In this document: positions 49,003 to 59,439 of the stretch, in pieces
Layout of the letters: the number at the start of each line of letters is the position of its first letter
Position numbering within the stretch: position 1 is the first letter of the stretch
Assembly: GCF_016917355.1 (NCBI RefSeq)
Contig: NZ_CP070304.1
Span: 2,728,001-2,792,000, forward strand
Length of the DNA stretch: 64,000 nt
Direction of reading: 5' to 3'
From: Glaciimonas sp. PAMC28666
GTDB lineage: Bacteria; Pseudomonadota; Gammaproteobacteria; Burkholderiales; Burkholderiaceae_D
Notes under the pieces: generated by a model
The model's database searches: none
Seen by the model: only the letters and a program-made list of their open reading frames with translations
What the model was told of the DNA's origin: nothing
Program-made: the position numbers and the translations under genes

Positions 49003-49959
49003 TCAGAACAAGGCCGGAGCCGGGTGAGCGATGCGCTGCCGCAAAATCCGTTCGAAATGCACTGGATCATGCGGCGTCAGCATTTCTGCTGCGCGCGGTA
49101 AATAAAAGTCGTATAGACGCGAAAGCCAGAAGCGCAATGCGGCGGCACGCAGCATTGGTTGCCAGGCGGTTTGATCGTCGGCGCTAAATGGTTGTACTGA
49201 GCGATAACCATCCAACATTGCTGCGACACGAGCGTGATCTAAAATACCCGTATCGACGTCGATGCACCAATCGTTGACGGTAACCGCAAGATCGAATAGC
49301 CAGGTGTCACATCCGGCAAAATAAAAGTCAAAAAATCCCGAAAGCTTGTCGCCATCAAACATCACATTGTTGCGAAACAGGTCGGCATGCACGGGCCCGT
49401 TGCGCAGGTTCTGATAAGCGGCGGTCGTTGCAAAGTCTTCCTGAAACTTGATTTCGGAGCGAAGTAGCTGTTTGATATCGTCTGTCAAAAATGGTAAGAC
49501 AACAGGGGCCGTATCGCGCCACCATGCAAGGCCACGTAAATTTGGCTGGACAATGGGGAAATCTTGAGCGGCCAAGTGCATCCTGGCCAGCATTGCTCCT
49601 ACTTCGCGACAATGCACGGGGCCTGGCGACATCTGGGATTCGCCGCTTAATTTGCTGACGATAGCAGCGGGTTTGCCATGCAGTGCGTTGATGATCGCGC
49701 CGTCCTTGTTGGCAATCGGTGCGGGTACTGCTACGCCGCGCTCAGCCAGATGGCGCATTAATTCAAGATAGAACGGTAATTGTTCGAACGTCAGCTTTTC
49801 AAACACCGTCAGCACGTATTCACCAGCTTCGGTATTAATAAAAAAGTTGCTATTTTCGATACCGGACGAAATGCCTTTAATCGCTGATGCTTTGCCTAGC
49901 GGAAATTGTGAAAGCCATTGGTTAAGGTCTTCCAGGCCGACGGGGGTAAATACTGCCAT
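49003..49959 (-). CDS. thrB: Homoserine kinase
   Basis: 318 residues from the ATG of [12 protein letters not shown]; the frame opens 23 codons earlier. This is the protein-kinase-like (type II) ThrB of proteobacteria. The catalytic Asp is in [16 protein letters not shown] and the metal-binding Asp in [19 protein letters not shown]. It phosphorylates homoserine for threonine synthesis. Neighbour to DUF2782 and polA, as in other betaproteobacteria. No clear ribosome site. Confidence 0.95.
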   Translation of the reverse strand: MAVFTPVGLEDLNQWLSQFPLGKASAIKGISSGIENSNFFINTEAGEYVLTVFEKLTFEQLPFYLELMRHLAERGVAVPAPIANKDGAIINALHGKPAAIVSKLSGESQMSPGPVHCREVGAMLARMHLAAQDFPIVQPNLRGLAWWRDTAPVVLPFLTDDIKQLLRSEIKFQEDFATTAAYQNLRNGPVHADLFRNNVMFDGDKLSGFFDFYFAGCDTWLFDLAVTVNDWCIDVDTGILDHARVAAMLDGYRSVQPFSADDQTAWQPMLRAAALRFWLSRLYDFYLPRAAEMLTPHDPVHFERILRQRIAHPAPALF

Positions 49960-50089
49960 GAGGGAAATAAAAAAAAGAGTGTTTCGAAAAACGTCGAAAG
50001 GACAGGTATTTGTGAGGATGTTCAACAAAGACGCAGCTTGTTGCGTCTTTGTTTCGCTGCGATACTACAAAAAGCAAATGTACCCCGTT

Positions 50090-50560
50090 TTATTGCGCTA
50101 TCGTGGCTGGTGGCATTGGCGCAGTTTTGCTGTCCACGGCCTGCTCCTGGCCTGGAGCTGGGGGCTTTTCTTTCTTTTGACCCCAATCAAACTCCTTAAT
50201 GACCCATCGCGCCCCATTTGCAGGTGCACTTGGCGTATCGCCGGGCAATGACGTGCCCGCAGTTCTCGGAACGATATGGTAAGTGCTGCCTCCGCTATTG
50301 ACTTTAATGTCGGTGACAACGCCTTGCTGGCGTTGCTGCGTGATCGTGCCTTCAGGGGCCTTTTCGTTCTTTTCAATGGTAATGTCGGGCTTTGGACCTT
50401 CTTCCAGATTCTGCAATTCTGGCGGAGGCGGTGCCAGGCTCGCTGGTCGCGGCGCGTCCGCGGGCTGTTGTGCGAGCACCGCAGGCGTCGTAATCGCACC
50501 AACTGCAGCAATAAGGAGCGCTGCGAACGTTGCCACTGGCCAGACTTTGATGTTATTCAT
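50090..50560 (-). CDS. DUF2782 family protein
   Basis: 156 residues from the ATG of MNNIKVWP. A signal peptide or membrane anchor covers about 1-30 (ATFAALLIAAVGAITTPAVL). The mature part carries the DUF2782 features: ITQQRQQGVVTDIKVNSGG, YHIVP, GARWVIKEFDWG. Pro-rich on both sides. Location between thrB and polA is conserved in betaproteobacteria. Function unknown; probably periplasmic. Confidence 0.88.
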   Translation of the reverse strand: MNNIKVWPVATFAALLIAAVGAITTPAVLAQQPADAPRPASLAPPPPELQNLEEGPKPDITIEKNEKAPEGTITQQRQQGVVTDIKVNSGGSTYHIVPRTAGTSLPGDTPSAPANGARWVIKEFDWGQKKEKPPAPGQEQAVDSKTAPMPPATIAQ

Positions 50561-50578
50561 GGTTTTTTTGCATGCCAT

Positions 50579-50889
50579 AGTTGTTCGGGGGTATCAAACT
50601 ATCGGAGAAAAGCTAGATAAGCGTAATGGTTCCATTGTAGCAAACCGCCTGTATTGATAGGGTACTACTCGTCGAACAAGTACATTTTCCAGAAACAAAT
50701 TGCTTTTTCAGGTTATGTTGCGTTACGTGGTCCGCTATGCACAGGTCGTGGATGGAAGGAGAGATTGCGGATCAAGATCGAAGATCAAGGTAAAAAATCA
50801 ATCCACATCAGAATTGGCGACGTTATACCCAGCCATGCGGGCACCGGCCGACATGCGAATGTCGACCGGGTTGCAAATTCGCATGTTTA
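50579..50889. other. Gene-free stretch between DUF2782 and the LOG-family gene
   Basis: About 310 bases. Plus-strand frames here have no recognisable domain or ribosome site. The promoter of the DUF2782 gene is expected near 50600-50660. I see no RNA gene or repeat. Confidence 0.5.
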
Positions 50890-51642
50890 TTACAACAACG
50901 CGCCGGTATCGGTATGCCGTTCCACAGAATCCGCGAGCGATGTTTCGCCTTTGTCATAAAAGTCAAAAACCGCATCGACAATTAGCGCAGGATCATCGAT
51001 CACCTGAATCAAATCCATATCCTTTGCACCGATCATTCCCGTGGTCACCAACGTCGTACGGAACCATTCAAGCAGCCCCTCCCAGAAGGTACTTCCGACC
51101 AAAATGATGGGAATATGCCGACATTTTCCGGTCTGGATCAAAGTGAGCACTTCAGTCAGCTCATCCATGGTGCCAAAGCCGCCCGGCAATACGATATAAG
51201 CGTCTGCATGGCGAACGAAAGCCACTTTACGGGCGAAAAAGTGGCGGAAGCTTAATGAAATATCTTGCCACTTATTATTGCTTTGTTCGTGCGGAAGCTC
51301 GATATTGAGACCAATCGAAGGTGATTTTCCTTCAAAAGCCCCCTTGTTAGCTGCTTCCATCAGGCCGGGACCGCCGCCTGAAATGACCGCAAATCCAGCA
51401 TCCGAAAAGCGACGTGCAATGTCTGAACATTGCGCGTAATACGGGTTGTCTTCTTTGATGCGCGCCGAGCCAAAGATGGACACGGCGGGATGTAACTCGG
51501 ACAGACGTTCGGTTGACTCGATAAACTCTGCCATAATTGTAAACATATGCCACGATTCGCGCGCCTTCTTTGAAGTAGCACGTTCGATGTCTGTCACTTG
51601 CCGCAAGCGCGGCACATTCTTTCCGTTCGAGTTCGATTCCAT
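50890..51642 (-). CDS. LOG-family protein (TIGR00730-type nucleotide hydrolase)
   Basis: 250 residues from the ATG inside CATATG; TTG two codons earlier is also possible. The family signature PGGFGTMDELTEVLTLIQTG and the nucleotide-binding VISGGGPGLMEAANKG are clear. Members cleave nucleoside 5'-monophosphates at the N-glycosidic bond (cytokinin-activating LOG-like). Head-to-head with polA with no gap; AGGG stands about ten bases before the ATG, inside polA. Confidence 0.92.
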   Translation of the reverse strand: MESNSNGKNVPRLRQVTDIERATSKKARESWHMFTIMAEFIESTERLSELHPAVSIFGSARIKEDNPYYAQCSDIARRFSDAGFAVISGGGPGLMEAANKGAFEGKSPSIGLNIELPHEQSNNKWQDISLSFRHFFARKVAFVRHADAYIVLPGGFGTMDELTEVLTLIQTGKCRHIPIILVGSTFWEGLLEWFRTTLVTTGMIGAKDMDLIQVIDDPALIVDAVFDFYDKGETSLADSVERHTDTGALL

Positions 51643-54459
51643 ATGCAAAAAACCCTGCTGTTAGTTGATGGTTCCAGTTACCTTTACCGGGCATTTCACG
51701 CGCTGCCCGACATGCGCAATGCCGACAACGAGCCAACCGGCGCGTTGTACGGCATTTTAAATATGCTTCGCCGTTTGCGACTTGATTACCCTGCAGCTTA
51801 CATTGCCTGCGTGTTCGATGCAAAAGGGAAAACGTTTCGTGACGATATGTATACCGAGTACAAGGCTACACGTGCTTCGATGCCGGAGGACCTGGTTAAA
51901 CAGATTACGCCTATTCACGCTGCAGTGCGCGCAATGGGTTGGCCTATTTTGATGGTTGAAGGGGTCGAGGCGGATGATGTCATCGGCACTTTGACGGTAC
52001 AGGCGGTCGCGCACGGGATGACCGCTGTGGTGTCAACCGGTGATAAGGATCTGGCGCAACTGGTTAATCAGCACGTGACGCTGATTAATACGATGAACAA
52101 CGAAAAGTTGGACCCGCCGGGTGTGGTGGCTAAATTTGGCGTGCCGCCCGAGCGTATTGTCGATTATTTGACCCTGATAGGTGACACGGTTGATAATATT
52201 CCGGGTGTGTCGAAGGTCGGCCCGAAGACTGCGGTGAAATGGCTGGCGCAATACGACACGGTGGATCAGGTGATTGCGAATGCCGCCAACATTGGCGGCG
52301 CGGTAGGTGAAAATCTGCGCAAGGCGATCGATTGGCTGCCGCAAGCCAAGGCGCTCGTAACAGTCAAGACCGATTGCGATCTGAGCGCCCATATGGGTGC
52401 CTTTCCAGATTCGCTGGCGATTTTGCCGCAAGATAGTCAGACATTGATCGCACTTTACACGCGCTACAATTTCAAGACCTGGCTACGGGAGCTGAGTAGT
52501 AGCGTCGCTGCTGCACCTTCTTTGACCGAAAATACAGGCGCGTCGGCTGACGTTGAAAAGGCCGGCTCGATCGGATCTGTGATTGAATCTGTGGTTGGAT
52601 CGGTAGTTGCGGCCGTCGAAAGTCTGGCGCAGAGCAGCCTGTTCCCACAGGCAGTAACCAATTACGAGGCAGTGACAACGGAGCTGCAGCTTGATCGTTG
52701 GATAGCCGCCATTACCGATGCACGGTTAACTTCTGTCGATACTGAAACCACCTCACTCGATCCAATGACTGCACAATTGGTCGGCATTTCGCTCAGTTGC
52801 GCGTTAGGCGAGGCGGCGTATATCCCCGTAGCACATCGGACGCAGGACGCTACGGAACAGCTGTCACTAGCGTTTGTGCTGGGCAAATTGAAATCCTGGC
52901 TGGAAGACCCCAGCAAGTTAAAAGTGGGCCAGAATCTAAAATATGATAGCCATATTTTTGCCAATCAAGGGGTGACGTTGCGTGGAATAGCGCATGACAC
53001 GATGTTGGAATCGTATGTCTTCGAATCTCATCGCCCGCATGATATGGATAGCATGGCGTTACGTCATCTGGGACATAAAACCATCACGTTTCAAGATGTG
53101 TGTGGAAAAGGCGCATCACAGATTTGTTTCGATGAGGTAGAGATCGCGCGCGCCACAGAATATGCCGCGGAAGACGCAGACGTGACTTTGCGCTTGCATC
53201 AGACCATGTGGCCGCACATTGAGGGTGATGAAAAGCTGCGTTTTATTTACGAAAGCATCGAGGTGCCGACGGCGGTTGTTTTACAAAAAATAGAACGCAA
53301 TGGCGTCCTGATCGATGCTGATTTGTTGAAGATTCAATCGAACGAAATAGGTAAGCGCCTGCTGGAAATTGAACAGCAAGCTTACGTATTGGCGGGCCAG
53401 CCATTCAATCTCAATTCACCGAAGCAATTGGGCGAAATTTTCTTTGAAAAGCTGCAATTGCCGATCATCAAAAAGACGCCCTCCGGTGCACCATCAACCG
53501 ATGAAGAAGTGTTGCAGAAACTGGCAGAAGACTATCCGTTGCCAAAGATTTTGCTCGATTATCGTAGTCTTTCAAAATTGAAATCGACCTATACCGATAA
53601 GCTGCCGAAGATGGTCAACCAGTTGACCGGGCGGGTGCATACCAATTATGCGCAAGCGGTGGCGGTCACGGGAAGATTGGCCTCGAACGACCCAAATTTG
53701 CAAAATATTCCGATTCGTACCGCAGAAGGTCGGCGTATTCGAGAAGCATTTGTTGCGCCGAAAAATAGCGTGATCGTCTCTGCTGATTATTCGCAAATCG
53801 AACTTCGCATCATGGCGCATATATCCGGCGACGAAAATATGCTGCGGGCATTTTCGGAAGGTATCGACATTCACCGTGCGACTGGCGCAGAGATTTTCGG
53901 CGTCTTGGCCGCAGATGTCAGCAGTGAGCAACGCCGCTATGCCAAGGTGATTAACTTCGGTTTAATTTACGGCATGAGCGCGTTTGGCCTGGCAGGGAAT
54001 CTGGGTATCGAACGCGCCGCGGCGCAGATGTATATCGAAAAATATTTTATGCGCTTTTCCGGTGTAAAACTATTTATGGATAACACCCGACTGCAGGCCA
54101 AAGCCCAAGGTTATGTTGAAACCGTTTTTGGTCGTCGCTTATGGCTGCCGGAAATTAACTCGCCAAACGGCCCGCGCCGTCAGGGCGCTGAACGTGCAGC
54201 GATTAATGCACCGATGCAAGGCACCGCTGCCGATTTAATTAAATTGTCGATGATTGCCGTACAGGGTTGGCTTGAGGCCGAGCAGTTAGCTTCCAAAATG
54301 GTAATGCAGGTTCACGATGAGCTGGTGCTGGAAGTGCCGCAGCACGAGTTGGAATTAGTCCGGGTAAAGTTGCCGGAACTGATGGCAAGTGTAGCGACAT
54401 TGCGGGTGCCGCTGATTGCCGAAGTGGGTATCGGTAAAAATTGGGACGAAGCGCATTAA
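51643..54459 (+). CDS. polA: DNA polymerase I
   Basis: 938 residues. Three domains: 5' nuclease (LLVDGSSYLYRAFHALPDMR, DDVIGTLTVQA, DKDLAQLV), 3'-5' exonuclease with the intact DxE motif (SVDTETTSLD) and polymerase (VSADYSQIELRIMAHISGDE, the O-helix RRYAKVINFGLIYGMSAFGLA, VMQVHDELVLEVP). It removes primers and fills gaps. A Ser/Val-rich linker at about residues 285-330 is longer than I would expect. The start codon shares the CATATG with the divergent LOG-family gene. Confidence 0.98.
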   Translation: MQKTLLLVDGSSYLYRAFHALPDMRNADNEPTGALYGILNMLRRLRLDYPAAYIACVFDAKGKTFRDDMYTEYKATRASMPEDLVKQITPIHAAVRAMGWPILMVEGVEADDVIGTLTVQAVAHGMTAVVSTGDKDLAQLVNQHVTLINTMNNEKLDPPGVVAKFGVPPERIVDYLTLIGDTVDNIPGVSKVGPKTAVKWLAQYDTVDQVIANAANIGGAVGENLRKAIDWLPQAKALVTVKTDCDLSAHMGAFPDSLAILPQDSQTLIALYTRYNFKTWLRELSSSVAAAPSLTENTGASADVEKAGSIGSVIESVVGSVVAAVESLAQSSLFPQAVTNYEAVTTELQLDRWIAAITDARLTSVDTETTSLDPMTAQLVGISLSCALGEAAYIPVAHRTQDATEQLSLAFVLGKLKSWLEDPSKLKVGQNLKYDSHIFANQGVTLRGIAHDTMLESYVFESHRPHDMDSMALRHLGHKTITFQDVCGKGASQICFDEVEIARATEYAAEDADVTLRLHQTMWPHIEGDEKLRFIYESIEVPTAVVLQKIERNGVLIDADLLKIQSNEIGKRLLEIEQQAYVLAGQPFNLNSPKQLGEIFFEKLQLPIIKKTPSGAPSTDEEVLQKLAEDYPLPKILLDYRSLSKLKSTYTDKLPKMVNQLTGRVHTNYAQAVAVTGRLASNDPNLQNIPIRTAEGRRIREAFVAPKNSVIVSADYSQIELRIMAHISGDENMLRAFSEGIDIHRATGAEIFGVLAADVSSEQRRYAKVINFGLIYGMSAFGLAGNLGIERAAAQMYIEKYFMRFSGVKLFMDNTRLQAKAQGYVETVFGRRLWLPEINSPNGPRRQGAERAAINAPMQGTAADLIKLSMIAVQGWLEAEQLASKMVMQVHDELVLEVPQHELELVRVKLPELMASVATLRVPLIAEVGIGKNWDEAH

Positions 54460-54595
54460 GTTTGATGATTGAAGTTGTCTTGTGCTGAAAAGCCAAGAAA
54501 AATGTAATGGTTGTGTTCAGATGGCATTGCATGGTTCTATGGTCTTTTTAATACGTTGCCACCGTTAGTTTCACCACTTTTTGAGGAGAATTCGA

Positions 54596-55480
54596 GTGCC
54601 GGACTTAAAAAATGATTTCGATAGCCTGGTAGGAAAAGCGCGCTTATCCGACGATGTTGATCGCAGGACTTTTATTAAGGCCGCTCTGGGCACCGGTTTT
54701 GCCGCTGCGGTCTTGCCCGTGTGCGCGCAAACGGTGATCAAGACCGATACCGTTGGACTGACCGCAGGCGCGGTTGAAGTGCAAATTAATGGCCTGACGG
54801 TGCCGATCTATCGGGCCCAACCGGAAGGTAAGCGCAACTTGCCCGTTGTGCTGGTGATCTCCGAAATTTTTGGCGTACACGAGCATATAGCAGATGTGGC
54901 GCGTCGGTTCGCCAAGCTTGGGTATCTGGCGATTGCGCCTGATTTGTTTGTTCGGCAAGGGAATCCTGCAGCGTTTGCGTCGATTGCGGAGTTACAAAAA
55001 GAAGTGATTTCGAAGGTGCCTGACGATCAGGTTATTGGTGATCTGGACGCATGCGTCGCCTGGGCGAAAGAAAATGGCGGTAACGTCGATAAGCTTGCCA
55101 TTAACGGCTTTTGCTGGGGTGGTCGCATCACGTGGTTGTACTGTGGCCACAATCCAAAAGTGACAGCGGGGGCGGCGTGGTACGGTCGTCTGGTCGGTGA
55201 CAAGAGCGCACTCACTCCGCATCAACCTATTGATATCGCCGCCACGTTAAAAGTGCCGGTATTAGGTTTATATGGCGGCAAAGATGAAGGCATTACGCAA
55301 GATAGCATTCAGCAAATGAAGGCTGCGCTTGCGAAGGGGAGCAGTAAATCGACCTTTGTTGTGTATCCGAATTCTGGCCATGCGTTTAACGCCGACTACC
55401 GTCCCAGCTATGTCGAAGCAGACGCCAAGGACGCCTGGAAGCGTGTCATCGAGTGGTTCAAAAGCCACGGTGTAAGTTAA
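54596..55480 (+). CDS. Dienelactone hydrolase family protein, Tat-exported
   Basis: 294 residues from GTG 54596, which has GAGGAG seven bases upstream. A twin-arginine signal (DRRTFIKAALGTGFAAAVLP) covers about residues 22-43. The hydrolase domain has the nucleophile in NGFCWGGRI (a Cys, as in dienelactone hydrolase), Asp in YGGKDEGI and His in NSGHAFNADYRP. Probably periplasmic. The substrate is unknown; the family often hydrolyses lactones or esters. Confidence 0.9.
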   Translation: MPDLKNDFDSLVGKARLSDDVDRRTFIKAALGTGFAAAVLPVCAQTVIKTDTVGLTAGAVEVQINGLTVPIYRAQPEGKRNLPVVLVISEIFGVHEHIADVARRFAKLGYLAIAPDLFVRQGNPAAFASIAELQKEVISKVPDDQVIGDLDACVAWAKENGGNVDKLAINGFCWGGRITWLYCGHNPKVTAGAAWYGRLVGDKSALTPHQPIDIAATLKVPVLGLYGGKDEGITQDSIQQMKAALAKGSSKSTFVVYPNSGHAFNADYRPSYVEADAKDAWKRVIEWFKSHGVS

Positions 55481-55566
55481 GTCGATAAAGTCTTAATCGA
55501 AGATATCAGGAGAAAATGTGCCGGGAGGCAGGGGCTTTTTCGATTAATGTCGATCGCTGAAGATTG

Positions 55567-55613
55567 AAAAAATGTGCGGACCCGTTGCTTTTGCAAACGG
55601 CCGCACATTTTTT
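55567..55613. terminator. Bidirectional terminator between the hydrolase and sulfurtransferase genes
   Basis: AAAAAATGTGCGG pairs with CCGCACATTTTTT, extended by CCGTT/AACGG. It is placed between convergent genes. Confidence 0.9.
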
Positions 55614-55642
55614 AATTCCGTTGTGATTTATTCCATCAGATG

Positions 55643-56509
55643 CTAAGCACCAGTTGCCACCGGGCGGCTTGGATCGGCGCACCATTCACTCCACGAACCT
55701 GGATACAATGCCGCGCCATGCAGGCCAGCAATTTCCAGCGCCAGTAAGTTATGGCAAGCGGTCACGCCTGAACCGCATTGCATCACGGCGGTTTGCGACG
55801 CGCTAATGATGTTATTGAACTCTTCATGTAATTGGTGACCTGGTTTGAAACGGCCGTCAGGTTGTAAATTATCCTTGAAGAAGCGATTCTTGGCGCCGGG
55901 AATATGACCGCCAACGGGGTCGATGGTTTCGTTCTCGCCGCGGAAGCGGTCTGGAGCTCGGGCATCCACCAACGTGCGTTGGGAACTGGTCAGATTGTTC
56001 AAAACATCCTGCGCATCGACACTGACGACCAAGGTCGGCTTGGCACTGATCGTGCCCTTAGGCGTAGTGGGAATGTCAGTTGACAGCACCTGGCCTTCCG
56101 CCTGCCATGCTCCCAGTCCGCCATCAAGTACCGCGACGGATGCATGTCCAATAGAGCGCAACAGCCACCACAGTCGTGCCGCGTACATACCTCCCTGTGC
56201 ATCGTAAGCAATCACTTGCGTATCGTCGCTGATGCCGAGATTGCGCAACGTGGCGATCAAAGCGTCTTGCTCTGGCAGCGGATGGCGCCCTTTGAAAGTG
56301 CCGTCGGCAGTTTGTTTGGCACCGGACAGATCCTGGTCGAGGTGGGCGAAATGCGCCAGGGGAATATGGCCAGCGTCATAGGACGCGCGACCAGCATCCG
56401 GGTTCGCCAAATCATGACGGCAGTCGACAATGACCCAGTTCGGCTGCGCAACATTTTGTAACAGGTTGGCGGCCGAAATTAGTGTGGTGTACGGATGTTT
56501 GTTAGGCAT
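55643..56509 (-). CDS. 3-mercaptopyruvate / thiosulfate sulfurtransferase
   Basis: 288 residues from the ATG with GGAG upstream (MPNKHPYTTL). Two rhodanese domains; the active-site loop of the second is CGSGVTA, which suggests 3-mercaptopyruvate over thiosulfate as donor. The linker has VDARAPDRFRGENETIDPVGGHIPGAKN. It transfers sulfane sulfur to thiols or cyanide. Next gene on the same strand is the Rieske oxygenase, separated by 200 bases. Confidence 0.93.
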   Translation of the reverse strand: MPNKHPYTTLISAANLLQNVAQPNWVIVDCRHDLANPDAGRASYDAGHIPLAHFAHLDQDLSGAKQTADGTFKGRHPLPEQDALIATLRNLGISDDTQVIAYDAQGGMYAARLWWLLRSIGHASVAVLDGGLGAWQAEGQVLSTDIPTTPKGTISAKPTLVVSVDAQDVLNNLTSSQRTLVDARAPDRFRGENETIDPVGGHIPGAKNRFFKDNLQPDGRFKPGHQLHEEFNNIISASQTAVMQCGSGVTACHNLLALEIAGLHGAALYPGSWSEWCADPSRPVATGA

Positions 56510-56717
56510 TGCGATCTCCATTGGTTCTTGCAGGGTGCAGATAACCTATTGTACTCAAGCTTGCGATTTAGTCTGCATTGTTGCCTGGATTGTCTATTGA
56601 AGTAACGCAGGTAACCTGGATCTCGGCAACAAACAGGGTGATTATAGAGTGTTGCTGCCCGTCAACCTTTTATATTTGTTGGGATTAGCGGGCATGACAC
56701 ACAGGCGCTGCGGTTGC

Positions 56718-57836
56718 TTAGCCAGCGCTGGACTCCGGCAACGCGATCTGGCTGCGATACCACTCGTGAAAATGTTGCATGCCATCTTCCATCGGCGACT
56801 GGTATGGCCCAACTTCGCTCGTGCCGCGTGCCATCAGAATCTGGCGACCGGCATCCATGCGAAGCGCAATTTCATCATCTTCGACGCAGGTTTCCATATA
56901 AGCGGCGCGTTCCGCCTCCACCATTTCGCGTTCGAATAATGCAATTTCTTCGGGGTAATAGAATTCAACCACATTCGTGGTCTTCTGCGGTCCGCTTGGC
57001 CACAAAGTGGACACCACCAATACGTGTGGATACCATTCCACCATGATGTTTGGATAGAGCGTGAGCCAGATTGCGCCATACTTGGGCGGTTTGCCGTTAC
57101 CAAATTTAAGAACTTGCTCCTGCCATTTTTTGTAAGCCGCCGATCCGGATTTCGCCAGACCATTGTTGACGCCTACCGTCTGAACGCTGTAATCCTTGCT
57201 AAATTCCCAGGTCAGATCGTCGCAACTGACAAAACTGCCCAGACCGGGATGAAACGGTTCGACGTGATAATCTTCCAGATAAACCTCGATGAAGGTTTTC
57301 CAGTTGTAATCGCATTCATGCACTTCTACGTGGTCGAACAAATAGTTGCTGAAATCCAGGTCTTTCGACACACCAAGTTTATGCAGCTTTTCGCCGACGT
57401 TAAAGCCGTTCTGCTCGAATAGCAAACCGTTCCAGCTTTGTAGCGGTGTATTGGAAAGATTCATGCACGGCGTCTCGCCAAAGTGCGGCGCACCGATCAA
57501 TTCACCCTTCAGATCATAAGTCCAGCGATGGAGCGGGCACACGATGTTGCGCGCATTGCCGCGACCGTCGAGCATTTTGGCTTGACGATGTCGACAGACG
57601 TTAGAAATCAGCGCAATGCCCTCAGGGTTGCGCACTAACATGCGGCCTTCATTTTCGGATGCCATCGTGGCGTAATCGCCGACGTTGGGCACCATTAATT
57701 CGTGGCCGACGTAACGTGGGCCACTATGAAATAGCTGTTGTATTTCGCGTTTTAACAGTGTTTCGTCAAAATAGACGTCGACTGGAAGTTGCGCTTCAGA
57801 CCGCGCCAGTTTGGCAAAAATAGCCAGATCGGACAT
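56718..57836 (-). CDS. Rieske-type aromatic ring-hydroxylating oxygenase, alpha subunit
   Basis: 372 residues. The Rieske [2Fe-2S] ligands are CRHRQAKMLDGRGN and CPLHRWTYDL (C-x-H-x17-C-x-x-H pattern). The mononuclear iron site is in YLEDYHVEPFHPG, with a later acidic ligand. No beta subunit, ferredoxin or reductase is adjacent, so the electron donor and substrate are unknown. Proteins like this are conserved orphan oxygenases in Burkholderiales. Confidence 0.92.
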   Translation of the reverse strand: MSDLAIFAKLARSEAQLPVDVYFDETLLKREIQQLFHSGPRYVGHELMVPNVGDYATMASENEGRMLVRNPEGIALISNVCRHRQAKMLDGRGNARNIVCPLHRWTYDLKGELIGAPHFGETPCMNLSNTPLQSWNGLLFEQNGFNVGEKLHKLGVSKDLDFSNYLFDHVEVHECDYNWKTFIEVYLEDYHVEPFHPGLGSFVSCDDLTWEFSKDYSVQTVGVNNGLAKSGSAAYKKWQEQVLKFGNGKPPKYGAIWLTLYPNIMVEWYPHVLVVSTLWPSGPQKTTNVVEFYYPEEIALFEREMVEAERAAYMETCVEDDEIALRMDAGRQILMARGTSEVGPYQSPMEDGMQHFHEWYRSQIALPESSAG

Positions 57837-58221
57837 TCCCGTCCCCCAAATTAATCTGCACCAACCTAAGAGAGAAAGAATCCGTAAAAACCTGTATCCA
57901 AATAATATAAAATTAAGATGAAGCGGAAATTTCGGACATAACCCAATATTATGCCACAGCTTGCCTCGCTTGCTTCTATTTCACCATAAATTGACAGATA
58001 ATCCCCTAGTAATTCAACGGGTTAGAACCGTTTGCACTAAAATAGACGACCGCATAACTAAGCAATTGGCTAAAGTTGCACGCTTGCCCTTTGTTTACCT
58101 GCAATCTGGCGTTACCATTCCAAAGTTGGATACCGTATTGACTTAATTCAATGGCGATACAGGGCCGCTTGGCCGACGATTGATCGCAGGGCAACACTAT
58201 TTTGAACAGGCTATAACAATT
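57837..58221. other. Gene-free divergent region between the oxygenase and xseB
   Basis: About 385 bases of A+T-rich sequence separate divergent genes. A TTGACA at 57991 has no convincing -10 partner. Presumably holds promoters in both directions, including that of xseB-ispA-dxs. No RNA gene or repeat seen. Confidence 0.5.
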
Positions 58222-58482
58222 ATGGCAAAGAACGTACTTTCTGTCAGTCTTCCGGCATCATTTGAAGCCGCGATGGCTGAATTGGAACAACTTGTCGCTC
58301 AAATGGAAGCCGGCGAATTGCCGCTGGAGGCGTCCGTGGCCGCTTACAAGCGCGGTTCCGAACTCGTAAAATATTGCGCAGTGCAGCTTGATAAGGTTGA
58401 TAACCAAGTCAAATTGTTAGAAGGGGATATGTTAAAACCTTTCGCCACGACCTCAGAGCAAACTGACGGAATCGAAGAATGA
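58222..58482 (+). CDS. xseB: Exodeoxyribonuclease VII small subunit
   Basis: 86 residues from the ATG of MAKNVLSVSLP; the frame opens 14 codons earlier. Helical family pattern SFEAAMAELEQLVAQMEAGELPLEASVAAYKRGSEL. XseB assembles with XseA, not in the window. Its TGA overlaps the ispA ATG (ATGA), giving the classic xseB-ispA-dxs operon. Confidence 0.95.
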   Translation: MAKNVLSVSLPASFEAAMAELEQLVAQMEAGELPLEASVAAYKRGSELVKYCAVQLDKVDNQVKLLEGDMLKPFATTSEQTDGIEE

Positions 58483-59435
58483 CCGGTGCTGAAAATACGA
58501 CTGACACTATAGTGTCGATTAAGGATGTTGGGACGACTGACGATACCTTGGTGTTCTCGGACTGGATGCGTCGGGTTCAGACCGTAACGGAAGTTGCACT
58601 GACAACATTTTTGCCTGCGACGAGTGTCGTTCCGGTGCGTTTGCATCAGGCGATGCGTTACGCCGTTTTGGATGGAGGCAAGCGGATACGGCCTCTTCTG
58701 GTATTTGCTGCGGGAGAATTATTCGGAGCGTCGCACGCCATGCTGGAGCGAGCAGCCACGGCCGTTGAAATGATGCATGCTTATTCGTTGGTGCATGACG
58801 ATATGCCTTGCATGGACGACGATGCGCTACGTCGCGGCAAGCCGACCGTGCATGTAAAATATGATGAGGCAACGGCGTTACTGGTTGGCGATGCATTGCA
58901 GTCGCAGGCATTCATTGTATTGTCTGCCCCTGTTGATTCTGTCGATCCCGTGCGTCAGATGGCGATGTTGCGCTTATTGGCGGATGGTTCGGGATCGTCG
59001 GGCATGTGCGGCGGTCAGGCAATCGATTTGGATAGCGTTGGTGTGCAGTTGTCGTTGGAAGCGCTTGAATTGATGCATCGATTGAAAACCGGTGCTTTAT
59101 TACGGGCTTCTGTCTTGTTAGGTGCCACAAGCGGCAAGACTCTATCCATCCTGGAGGTGCAGGCTTTAGAGAAGTATGGCACGGCGATCGGATTGGCATT
59201 TCAGGTGATCGACGACATTCTTGATGCGACTGCCGACTCGGCAACGTTAGGCAAGACAGCAGGCAAAGATGCGGCGAACAATAAACCAACCTATGTGTCG
59301 ATTCTCGGTCTGGTGGAATCGCAGGTGTTGGCAGAAAAATTGCGTAACGACGCTCACGCGGCAGTTGCGCCCTTCGGCGACAATGCGCGTCGGCTACGTG
59401 CATTGGCAGATTTGATTGTGCAGCGGAAAGCTTAG
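58479..59435 (+). CDS. ispA: Farnesyl diphosphate synthase (polyprenyl synthetase family)
   Basis: 318 residues. Condenses DMAPP/GPP with IPP. First aspartate-rich motif [28 protein letters not shown], the second DDILD motif in [24 protein letters not shown]. Chain length is assumed from operon context (between xseB and dxs). Translationally coupled to xseB. Confidence 0.96.
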   Translation: MTGAENTTDTIVSIKDVGTTDDTLVFSDWMRRVQTVTEVALTTFLPATSVVPVRLHQAMRYAVLDGGKRIRPLLVFAAGELFGASHAMLERAATAVEMMHAYSLVHDDMPCMDDDALRRGKPTVHVKYDEATALLVGDALQSQAFIVLSAPVDSVDPVRQMAMLRLLADGSGSSGMCGGQAIDLDSVGVQLSLEALELMHRLKTGALLRASVLLGATSGKTLSILEVQALEKYGTAIGLAFQVIDDILDATADSATLGKTAGKDAANNKPTYVSILGLVESQVLAEKLRNDAHAAVAPFGDNARRLRALADLIVQRKA

Positions 59436-59439
59436 GCCC

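Noticed and set aside
57991-58019. TTGACA as the promoter of xseB-ispA-dxs
   Set aside because: No acceptable -10 hexamer at 16-18 bases, so it was not called.
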